Of a stretch of 64,000 nucleotides of DNA, positions 12,235 to 21,915 are shown piece by piece. The position numbers were made by a program, and so were the translations under genes. Position 1 is the first letter of the stretch. Each line of letters starts with the position of its first letter. The notes beneath the pieces were generated by a model, which saw only the letters and a list, made by a program, of their open reading frames with translations, was not told the DNA's origin and made no database searches. The stretch covers positions 620,001 to 684,000 of the forward strand of contig CM065889.1 of assembly GCA_033439255.1 (NCBI GenBank). The letters run 5' to 3'. This DNA is from Hericium rajendrae. Taxonomy: Eukaryota > Basidiomycota > Agaricomycetes > Russulales > Hericiaceae.

Positions 12235-12819
12235 GGCGAGACTAATGTACAAGCAGCTTCGGGGAGGAAGGGGCGTGTGTTCAGGACGGCGGCAGGTGCC
12301 GGCGGCTGTTTTGCCCTCAAGCGGTGGCGGCTTCGTATTTGGCTGCCCCGCAACAAAGATCATATTCTTTCTCATCATGCGCCCTTTTAAAATCATATTC
12401 TCATGCAAGTGACCCTTCCATCAAACGTCGTCCCTGTTCGCACTGAATCTCTCACCCCCAGATGCAAGCTAACCAATCCCCGAAGAGCCCCGTGCTCAGC
12501 GACGAGGATAACTCGCGGAGGAGACCGTTCCAGCACAACCCCCCTTCATCCCCTTACAGCGACGGAATTGCGCTGCTGCTCTAGCCACCGGCAACAGACA
12601 AGGGATGTGGAAAAAACTGTTTTTTTTTTTGCGAAAGTATTTTGCTCGCGATATTCTTCAACGACGCCACCGGTGCCGACACTCGCGTAAGCGCCCGCGC
12701 CTTTGTGCGGGCGCTTGCACCAATTCGGGATAACGGTGAGCAAACGGTGAGTCAGAGCATCACTTCTTTTCTACTCAGTTAACGTGGACGTTCACCTTCC
12801 GGGACGTTTTGTCTCAGCC
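12235..12819. promoter_or_regulatory. Shared divergent promoter region, kinesin (-) / IPK1 (+)
   Basis: The kinesin starts leftwards at 12234 and IPK1 rightwards at 12820, so both promoters must lie in this 585-base interval. It includes a T-run (12612-12622) and AT-rich patches near 12380-12400. No gene is seen inside it. Confidence 0.55.
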
Positions 12820-14300
12820 ATGGATGGGAAACCTCCTTCCATACCTCTTTGCGCATCAGCCACGTCGCCTTCGGACTGGAAGTACATCTCCGAAGGAGGT
12901 GCTACCATTGTGTTCTCCTACCAAGGATATACGGATCCCAGATTCGATGGAACTGTCCTCAGATTGCGGAAATTTTCGGGCAGTACACAACATTTCGCAC
13001 CATCATCAGGGTCAACTACTCCCGGTGCCGATGAGGAGCCAGACGATCCAATGATCGAGTTTCAGCAAAAAATCATCGCTCGACTCATCCCCGAGGAATA
13101 TCTCGTCCGCATGCATGTCATTCATCTGGAGCGTCTTTGGCTGGAAGAATTTGCTCAGCTCCACGAGTCCGAGCGTCCCTCGGAACGGAGATTGGCAGAC
13201 TCCATTGATCTTACTAGACGCAAAGGCGTGGTCGCGACCGATCTTGTCGGGAGCGGAGGTTGTGTGGTAGAGATCAAGGTATGCATCAGCCTCTGTCACC
13301 TCGCGGAACGGTGCTGATGTATGACTGCCTCGGAAACATGATCCTCTTCTGCACAGCCGAAGTGGGGCTTCTTACCATTCCCGACGCACCTGTCGCGCGC
13401 CAGTCTCCCGATCAAAATGCAGACGTGTCGGACGTGCATGCATATGCATCTTCGACAGAGCAAGGGCGATGCCGCAGCTGTGGACTACTGCCCATTGGAC
13501 CTGTTCTCAGGCACCCCGGAACGCGTGACGAAAGCGATACATGGGCTGTGGGATTCATGGATGCAGAGCGGAGGTGCTGTCAATAATCTCCGTATCTTTT
13601 CTCACGGCAAGATGCTGAAGCCTTCAGATGTGAGTCGCCTCGAAACGAAACCGATTTGCACTCAGACCCATCTTGTTAGGATGATGACGTAGCTAAGTGG
13701 GCACGGACAACGTTTGGCTGCAGAGACGCCTCCGAGCTTCGACTGCGAGACAAGTTCACAGCTGCGCTGCTTCCTATACTCCTCGATACACCAGTTTTTC
13801 GGCGTCTGGGGACACTGCAGCGTACCTTAGATATTCTTGATCGCGAGGGCATCTCCAAGCTCCGAGAGCGAGCCCAAGCGCTTCATCTCGGTGTCTCCGC
13901 GGACTCTGCTTCACCGCCTCCCTTTGATGCAGACCCACTTGAACCTGTGCTCAAGGAATGGTCGTCTTTCATCGACAGCTACGTATCATCTCATGACACA
14001 CGAAATCACGATACCCCAGAACCATCAGACTTGCGCTACTACTTGCTCGCATACCTGCTCTCCGCCACATTTAAGGACTGCTCTGTCATGATTCGTTTAT
14101 CTCCCAATTCAACACAGCATGCCGTGAAGGTGATCGACTTGGACATGAAGAGCGTTAGGAAGATACGCTACTGGGAGAAACTCGACCAACAGATCCTTGA
14201 TGCGTACGCAAAGGTGGATGTTGACGCTAGGAAGAGATGTGTGGATGGCTGGTCGAGATTGGCCGCCGACGCGTCCCAGGACGCAGACGTACTACGATGA
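12820..14300 (+). CDS. IPK1: Inositol-pentakisphosphate 2-kinase
   Basis: Phosphorylates inositol pentakisphosphate at the 2-position to give phytate (IP6), used in mRNA export and signalling. Three exons: 12820-13278, 13357-13629, 13680-14300, giving 450 residues, with both introns at codon borders. Family signatures: N-lobe WKYISEGGATIVFSYQG and VLRLRK (nucleotide-binding lobe); EIKPKWGFLP, which spans the first intron; MQTCRTCMHMHLRQSKG with Cys/His of the zinc site; and near the C terminus DCSVMIRL and VKVIDLDMKSVRKIRYW, matching the conserved metal/ATP region of Ipk1. The ATG at 12820-12822 is chosen because it is the first in frame before the conserved W-x-Y-x-x-E-G-G block. No frame breaks. 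Confidence 0.92.
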
Positions 14301-14758
14301 CTTGCAGCCTACTGCTCACAAAATTCCTCATCTCCATCTTTCAAGGTAGTGACCACCACTGTTTCTGGACACCCAGGACATACAATAGAAACTAGGAAGC
14401 GAGGAATTAGGAAGCGGGCGTAGTAGCGGTGTGTGATGCCCTCTACCATAGCCCTTTTATAAGGGCACTCTTTGATCCTTACTGCCCCCAGTGCTTCCAT
14501 GCCAGTCAGCGGGACTTTTCGCCCGGATGTCATGCACATGTTGTCAAACCGCCGCCCCCCACTATAGTCTACTATAGTGTCCTGCAGGCGTGCAGGAGTT
14601 ATTTAAGAGGCAAGACCTGGCGGGACGCGCGTCGAACGGCACGTTCACATGTATTGTACGTAAATTAGCGCCCACAGGTCCGATAGACGGCCATCTTATC
14701 AGATAAAAGCAGCCCACGTCCCTGCCTAATATTGCACCCCCGCATCACATCACTCCTC
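14301..14758. other. Intergenic: upstream region of the AIF-like gene
   Basis: Tandem genes on the plus strand flank this 458-base interval. It holds a pair of 8-base palindromes (14561-14578) and an inverted repeat GCCCTT...AAGGGC with a 4-base loop at 14451-14466. No gene is seen. Confidence 0.5.
14561..14578. promoter_or_regulatory. Two copies of the palindrome ACTATAGT, 10 bp apart
   Basis: ACTATAGT reads the same on both strands and occurs at 14561-14568 and 14571-14578, one helical turn apart, 181 bases before the AIF-like ATG. Such spacing suits two dimers of one DNA-binding protein on the same face, but no factor is known to me for this site. Confidence 0.3.
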
Positions 14759-16117
14759 ATGCCTCCATCCAGCTCAGACGCGAAGAGGCACGTCGTCGTG
14801 GTCGGCGGCGGCGGCGCCGGGAACGAGGTCGCTGCGCTGCTATCGAAGAAGCTCGACCCGGCCCGGCACGCGCTGACGCTGCTGACCGCGCGCCCGTTCA
14901 ACGTCTGGCTGCCGTCGACGCCACGCATGGCGGTGACGAGCGAGGGCGCGTTCGAGGAGAAGGTGTTCACGCCGTACGACCGGCTGTTGAAGGGGATTGG
15001 GGAGGTGCGGATTGGACGCGCGGTTGCGGTTGAGGAGAAGATGCCGGGCGCGGGTGGGCACGTCGTCTTGGAGGATGGCGAGCGCGTGCCCTATGACGTG
15101 CTGGTATTAGCGCCTGGTATGCGGTGGGATGGCCCGTTGGCATATCCGATTACGAAGGAGGCTGCGCTACGGCATGTACGCGAATGGCGCGAGAAGTTCG
15201 CGGAGGCAAAGACGATCGTGATGGCAGGAGGTGGACCTGTGAACATCGGTGAGTGCAGATAATATCTTGCGTGATGCTATCATCTGATTGATGCCTGCAG
15301 AGATTGCGGGGGAGATCAAGTATTATTATCCTGTAAGTCAGTGTTTATAGCATTGCAAGGCACAAGGTTCACAGTTCTATAGGAGACGAGCGTTACTATT
15401 GTCCAAAGTGGCAACTTCCCATTGAACAAAGTCTACCCGGATCGTTTCAGAAGTACAGTTGAGTCGAGGATTCGACAACGCGGCGTGGAGTTTGTCTTCG
15501 ACGATTATCTTGATGAGACAGAAACAAAGGACGGTTTCGTCATGACGCGGAAGGGCAAAGTTTTACCTGCAGACCTTGTCGTAAGTAAAACGACCTCATG
15601 AATCCTCATCTTCAGCGTGCTTATCGTCCCGACAGGTCTCGTCCACCGGCGGCACACCAAATACCGAATTCATTAAAACGCTCGACAGTGATATTGTCAC
15701 CTCTTACGGACGCGTCCGCGTGGACGCTAAGCTGCAGGTCCTCGGCCACCCGGGCGTGTTCTGCGTCGGTGACATAGTAGACAATACCGAACGGTTGGGC
15801 TTGAACAAGTATGTGCGCCACGCGAAAGCGGTCTCCGCAAACATCCTCGAGTATCTGCAAGACGAAGCGCCGAGCCACGAATATGGGGGCACGATGGAGA
15901 CGATCGTCATATCTATGGGCAAGGTGCGTCAGTTACACGTCGTAGACAGACCCGCCTTGACTTTGCTATTTAGACTGGTGGAGCGGCGTATGCAGCTATA
16001 CTGTGGGGGTTGATCGCCCCCAACTGGTTGGTCCGGATAGGAAAATCGCGGACGATGGGTGTGAACCAGGCGAGGTGGAGGATGGGGTATAGATTGTTTG
16101 AGTCGCTGTTTGCTTAA
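14759..16117 (+). CDS. AIF/AMID (FSP1)-like FAD/NAD(P)H oxidoreductase
   Basis: Pyridine nucleotide-disulphide-type flavoprotein, resembling AIFM2/FSP1 and fungal AMID proteins that pass electrons from NAD(P)H to quinones or other acceptors. Start ATG 14759-14761 (MPPSSSDAKRHVVVVGGGGA). FAD-binding GGGGAGNE near residue 15; FNVWLPSTPRMAV; LAPGMRWDGPL; second dinucleotide fold IVMAGGGPVNI joined over an intron to EIAGEIKYYYP; LPLNKVYPDRFR; FAD-closing VFCVGDIVDNTERLG. The C terminus is hydrophobic (AAYAAILWGLIAPNWLVRIG), compatible with membrane-surface contact. Four or five introns. It lacks a clear mitochondrial presequence. No frame breaks. The electron acceptor is inferred only from the family. 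Confidence 0.85.
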
Positions 16118-16693
16118 CTGGTGTGCTCTGCTCTGCGTGATCGTTGGTAGATTTGGATAAGATTTGGACCGGCTTACTTTGCCGTTTATATGGTACCTTC
16201 GACATCGCCTTAGTCTCTCACCTCTTGTCTCTTGTTCGAGTGTCGATGTGTAAGAGCACAGCACACCATATGTGCTGCGAAAAGTTCATACCGTATTCGC
16301 CAAAACGTCACCTTACGGCGTATTCTCCATGTGAGTGCCCACTTCCCGTCGGCGAGAAACCTTCTGGATTGCCTCTAATAGTTTTTGCCTGATTCGACTG
16401 CTGACCTGATGGCGAGTTGTAAGAGTGTTGGCAAGGTCAACGATGTCCAAACGTGTTCCTTACAGAGGTCAGCAACGAAGAGTAATCATGGTCCAGATGA
16501 CCACTGCTCTGTTGACTTCCTAAAAAATCAAACAGTCGCGTTGACACGACCGTGACAGCTGTCCTGATGATGATCCGTGCGGGGTATCCCAATCGCCCCA
16601 CCCCCGCATCTCACTCCTGCTCTTTCGTTATTTATTCACGTCGTTAGCAGCTTTTTACTTCCTTCTCCTTTTCACGAAATACCAGGCGCAATC
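16118..16693. other. Intergenic: IVD upstream region
   Basis: Between two plus-strand genes; presumably the AIF-like 3' end and the isovaleryl-CoA dehydrogenase promoter. Pyrimidine-rich stretch just before the ATG (16640-16690), common for fungal leaders. No gene seen. Confidence 0.5.
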
Positions 16694-18475
16694 ATGCTTT
16701 CGGCTTTCTCTGCGCGTTCACGACTTATCTCGGGCGCCTTCAACCGGCGTCTCACCAATACCATCCCCGCAGTGTCTAGAGCCCACGTTCAGCAGCGATG
16801 GGCATCATTCTACAACACGGATATAGCAGGTCTTACGGACGAGCAAGCGGAGGTTCGTGTAATCAAGCGTTCATGTTATGCTGAGCGTGTGCTGATCGCG
16901 TCGCGTTTGCTGTTCGTGCCATCATTACCAGTTCCGAGAGGCCGTCACCGAGTTCGCTCAGCGTGAAGTCGCTCCGAGAGCAGCAGAGATTGACAAGTCG
17001 AATAACTTTCCGACGGTGCGTTCACATGTACACCGTCAGTGCAATGTCTCTCACACCTACTTGTATACAGGATCTCTGGGAGAAACTAGGAGACATGGGT
17101 CTCCTCGGCGTCACCGTTTCCTCGAAATACGGAGGACTCGAGCAGGGCTATTTCGAGCACACGCTCGCCATGGAAGAGCTCTCACGCGCGTCGGGCTCAG
17201 TCGCGCTCTCGTATGGCGCGCACTCTAATTTGTGCGTGAACCAGATCCACAGACACGGCACCGACGCGCAGAAGGCGAAGTATCTCCCGGACCTCATTTC
17301 TGGGAAGAAGGTGGGCAGTCTGGCCATGAGCGAGCCTGAATCTGGGAGCGACGTGGTCAGCATGAAGCTCAAGGCTGACAAGGTGGACGGCGGGTATCTG
17401 CTGAACGGAAACAAGTTCTGGTATGTCCATTCGGCATCATATGTATGCGACGCCGAGATGATGGAATGCCTTATAGGATCACTAATGGACCTACAGCATC
17501 GACACTAGTGGTCTATGCGAAGACCTCCCCGGACAAAGGCTCGAAAGGCATCACAGCCTTTCTAGTCGAGAAAGGATTTGAAGGGTTCTCAACACATCAG
17601 AAGCTCGACAAGTTTGGTATGCGAGGCAGTGACACTTGCGAGCTGGTATTCGAGAATTGCTTTGTGCCAGAAGGTTTGTAAAAACAACAATACCTCAAAC
17701 TATGTACTCCTCGTTTCTTATGATTCCCCACAGAGAACGTTCTTGGGAAGGTCGACAAAGGTGCCTCAGTGCTGATGTCTGGTTTGGATTTGGAGCGTCT
17801 TGTCCTCAGTGGTGGGCCGTTGGGGTACGATCTAATGGCCTTGTTCCTGAGCCCATCAGTCTACTGACCTGGTCCACCTGCAGTCTGATGCAAGCTGCGT
17901 TCGACTATGCAATAGAGTATGTTCATGACCGCAAACAATTTGGACGGCCAGTCGGGGAATTCCAGCTCATGCAAGGTCCGTATATGCCGAGTTCTTCGGA
18001 AAACGGAGGTTGATCGGCATTGATGTAGGAAAAATTGCCGATATGTACACGAAGCTGAACGCGAGTCGCTCGTATGTCTATGCTGTTGCAAGAGCATGCG
18101 ATAAAGGCAGAGTCAGCCGGAGAGTGAGTTGTTCCAAAAAATGTCGATTTGAATCGTAGTCATCGCGGTCTGGGTACCCCTCGGCAGGACTGCGCTGGCG
18201 CCATCCTTTATTCGACGGAGAAGGCGGTGGAAGTCGCCCTGGAGAGCATGCAGTGCCTGGGAGGGAATGGATACATCAATGGTAGGCCTGATCTCTTAAT
18301 CCATCCAATAATTCATCTGTTGATTCAAGCACAAACACAAACCCATACAACATCAGACTACCCAGTTGGTAGAATCCTCCGAGACTCGCGCCTTTATACA
18401 GTTGGTGCTGGGACGCAAGAAATCCGCCGTATGCTCATCGGCCGAGAGTTCAACGAGGAGTTTGCAGCGCAATAG
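16694..18475 (+). CDS. IVD: Isovaleryl-CoA dehydrogenase, mitochondrial
   Basis: FAD enzyme oxidising isovaleryl-CoA to 3-methylcrotonyl-CoA in leucine breakdown in the mitochondrial matrix. Start ATG 16694; residues 1-36 are Arg/Ser-rich without acids, a good import signal. Acyl-CoA dehydrogenase blocks in order: [106 protein letters not shown], whose Glu is at the position of the IVD-specific catalytic base (unlike other family members, where it lies near the C terminus); [27 protein letters not shown]. At least eight short introns split it. Frames join without breaks. This Glu position and the GGPLG string make IVD the best call among acyl-CoA dehydrogenases. Confidence 0.93.
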
Positions 18476-20008
18476 AGACATCGGTCGGGCATGTCCGGCA
18501 CCCCGAGGGTGCTTCGGCTCAGATCTAGCGGGTCTGGAAAATACTGATTCGCTGAGTTTGTACAGGGGTTGTTGATGGATCATTTGTCACCCATACCAAT
18601 ACGAATGATCAATGGTGCCACTGATGTTTCATGTAGCGGATGCGGATGACTATCCTCAACAGATGTTATGTTGGACGGAATTCTGCGTGGCATCGTTCCC
18701 GTAAGGCGTCGATCCATCGGGCCGCTCCTTCGTCCTTGTTTTGACGTCCCTCCTCCCAAAGATTTGACACTTACCATGAAACAGTCCTCAGGAAAGCCAG
18801 TTTTCAGGATATGAACAAGAACGCTAGACCTGACGGAGGTTAGCCCCCGTTCGCGACATCGTTCCGAGAGTGATCGATCTCGGCCTGTAGACCGATGAAG
18901 ACGTTCAGTTGTCTTATTAGTCATCATTGGGCCATCCTCCGGGATTGTCCTGCAGTGGATCGCCTCGTCACGCGTCACGACTCGGACGTCCTGAGGTCAA
19001 GTTGAGGCGCCATTCAAACAAACTTGCGTAGCCAATTCTGATTGGCCCCACGTGTATCATCTCCGTGGATCGGTATCTCGCGCAAGTCATCTCATTTTCG
19101 ATGAGCAAAGAAAACATCAAAGCAGTGCACCGCACACAGTGGGCAACGGACAATATGGAAAGGCTGTCGGTGGAACAGGAATCCCTTGTCCGACTTCCCT
19201 ACTGCAGAGGGGTGCCCACTGCCGCCCTAGTAGGAGGTCCGACTTCGACGCATTTTGCTACCGCTAAAAACGTTGAGTGGGCGGTAAAAATAATCTGAGG
19301 ACTACGAAATATCAACCAACGGCGGCAAATATGAGGACCCTGAGTGAGCCTTTCTGAAAAAGGCACGAAGATACGAAGGCGTTGGGAATATGCTGACGTA
19401 GGTCCATGAGCAATCACAACTGTGCAGTTCTGAATGGACCTGAATCCGCCATTTTAGAAATGCATCCGCCCTCGCAGTCCTGACAAAAAAATAACAGGCT
19501 CCGGACGAAGCCACTGTGGAGTGCGGAGTGAAGTAGCCGGCGGCTTGTGTTTGCCTGTGCAGTTGCCAGGTGAGGTCGTGTTTGCGGCCCATTTGCGATT
19601 CGGAGAAGCGAAGCGCTGTATTGAACACGCTTTATTCATCGATAACGCACACGGGGCCGGGCGGAGACCGCATATCGACAGCTGCTCGTCGGAGGAACCA
19701 GCAACGCTGACGATATCACGCGGTCGCCACGAAGTTTGTTGATTGAGTGCCGATTCCCGGAGGCCGAGCACAGATTTTAGATAACGTAGGATCCCCCCCT
19801 GCTGAAGCACCGATCGACTGGGGCTCTGCACGCAGTGTGGTCCTTGCGGCTGCAGGGCCACCATGGAGACGATTCAACGGCGCGGAGTGTGTACAGTTCA
19901 AGCTCATCCGTTGATTCGCATACCTCTTATGTCCATTTCCTGCGAGGCCCTCGCTTTTTGCCCTTTTCTTCTTCCATCATCCTGACATCTTCACTACCAG
20001 TAGGTGTC
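18476..20008. other. Long gene-free region upstream of the Zn2Cys6 regulator
   Basis: About 1.5 kb with no recognisable protein or RNA. A minus-strand open frame (19454-19864, 136 codons, ATG start) and another (18580-18978, no ATG) show no domain and unconvincing composition. The length suits a large regulatory leader for the downstream regulator, or an unrecognised non-coding transcript; neither can be shown here. Confidence 0.45.
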
Positions 20009-21293
20009 ATGGATTCCCCGTTCTTCTCGACTTCTTCGACGCAACCCATTATGCCCATGGAAGCACAAGCACCATCGTCCAATGTCATTGACCGAAACGA
20101 CGGGCAAGATCCTCACTCCATGGAACACGACCCTTACCCATCACAATCCGAGCCATTCCCTTTCGTAAATAGTTGGGATGCCAGCTACATCGATGCTACG
20201 TCACTGCCAATGTCCAGTAATGCCTGGACTCATCCGATGGCCAGCATGGACTCGACATCCTACTACGACGCCTCTGGTGCGGCCCCCACGTACAACCCAT
20301 ATCAGTCCAACGACACGGGGATTATCTCCCCCCAGACCGAAGAACCGACCGCTAGCCTCGCACCCATCGCTTCGACCACCAGCGCCACGACTCTCAGCGC
20401 CACGACCGCCGCCCGTAATCCCACGTCTGCTACATCACGCCAGCGCACTTTCCAGGCCTGCGATAAGTGCCGCGATAGGAAGACGAAAGTATGTCTCTCT
20501 CGCGAACCAAAGTCGACGGGTTGTGGTGTCTGACCGTGTTCGTCCGCTACAGTGTTCAGGCGCAAAGCCCGTCTGCGAGAGATGCGCGGCGCGCGGCCTC
20601 ATTTGCCACTACACCGTGTCCAAGGCATCGAGCAGCCGTATACGGTCGAAATCGTATTCCTCGGTCGAGGACGCCGGCCTGCAGCAATATAGTCGCCCCA
20701 GAGCGGTCGCTCGGCCGCCTATTCCATATAGCTCCTCACCGCTTGCACTCAAAGCGAGCATACCAAGTGTCATAGCGGCCGGCGCTTCGCCTTTCGACGC
20801 GGACATCAACACGAACAGCCATCAGGCCCATACCTTCGACTCTTATTTCCGCCCGCCGAATTCCTCGTTACATGAACCCCAGAGCTTCGCGTGCGTACCG
20901 CAGCTCCCCATCACAATACATCGAGCTGACCGTCGGCGCAATTCCTATAGCCCAAATCTGAACATCAGCCCGTCCAGCCTATCCCACCACGATGCCGCAG
21001 ACGCGACCTTCCACCCCCCACTGCACTCCCCCGACACCGGCGCGTCCGAGCCCGCATATGCCCCCGGGCCCGAGATGTGGCCCCCCTCGCCGCCCCTCGC
21101 GCACCGCCCGCCAGCCGAGCGCGGCATGCTCGCGCTCCTCACGGACGACCTCACACTGCGCGGTGGTGGCGAGCACGGCGGCTACGTGGGGTATGGCATG
21201 CCTGCATCCGCGCCGCCCCTGCAATTGGAGTTTGTGAGCCCGAGCCCGTTCTACGAGGAAATGAACGACGCCCAGCACTGCCACACACCATAG
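20009..21293 (+). CDS. Zn2Cys6 (Gal4-type) fungal transcription factor
   Basis: Two exons, 20009-20488 and 20553-21293, giving 406 residues. The binuclear zinc cluster, C-x2-C-x6-C-x6-C-x2-C-x6-C, spans the intron (ACDKCRDRKTK then CSGAKPVCERCAARGLICHY), so splicing is well supported. It sits unusually far in, after about 150 residues rich in Ser, Thr, Pro and Ala, and is followed by a further low-complexity region; no fungal-specific mid homology domain is visible. Such small proteins with only the DNA-binding module are common in Agaricomycetes. Target genes are unknown. The start is the ATG at 20009 in the first frame-open methionine (MDSPFFSTSSTQP). Confidence 0.85.
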
Positions 21294-21915
21294 GTCTGCA
21301 TGCGCCTCCCGGGACTTGCAATCAGACCAGTGCTGCACGCCGTCGCTTATATTACACACTCACCGATACTTGGATAGATGCTGTAGTAATTAGATTCGGA
21401 CGGGCCCGGCCTGTTCTCTAGGTCGGTGCTCGCTTCGTGCTTGCACGGAGGGGGGCATATATGGGGCAGAACACTCATCATGGCGGATGCTTCAAGTATC
21501 ACGACTCTCTTCTTTCGGCACTTTTCACTCGTGGGCGGGCGACGGAAGGAGGGGGCGTACATGATTGTCATGCTACATCGCGCAACAGCGCTGAAGCGAT
21601 ATGGAACCAAAAGAAAAAGAAAATATCCGGACGGATGGCGGGCTATGCTTTCAGCCAATATGCCAACCAGGACTGAACAGTACTAGAGGCGTGTTCTAGT
21701 CTTGAGGGCAGTCTACAGGCTGTTTAAATTGGCGCACAAGCTCAAGGTCGCGTGGACCGGGCTCAATGCGCTGTAACATTCCAAGTCATACACATAACAC
21801 ATGCTAATGTAGATAGAAAGAGAACAAGTAAAGTATAGTCCGTAATGGCTAATGCTACAACACCAAACCAAACCAATAACAATAATTTAAGCGAACCCAT
21901 CTACACACCCTCTCA
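21294..21915. other. Intergenic between convergent genes
   Basis: The Zn2Cys6 gene ends at 21293 and the next gene ends at 21916 on the other strand, so this holds two 3' regions. AT-rich stretch at 21780-21900. No gene seen. Confidence 0.5.

Noticed and set aside
18580-18978. 132-codon minus-strand open frame
   Set aside because: Has no ATG at its start (GTG) and no domain.
19454-19864. 136-codon minus-strand open frame with ATG upstream of the Zn2Cys6 gene
   Set aside because: No recognisable motif and unconvincing composition; could be a species-specific gene but there is no positive support.
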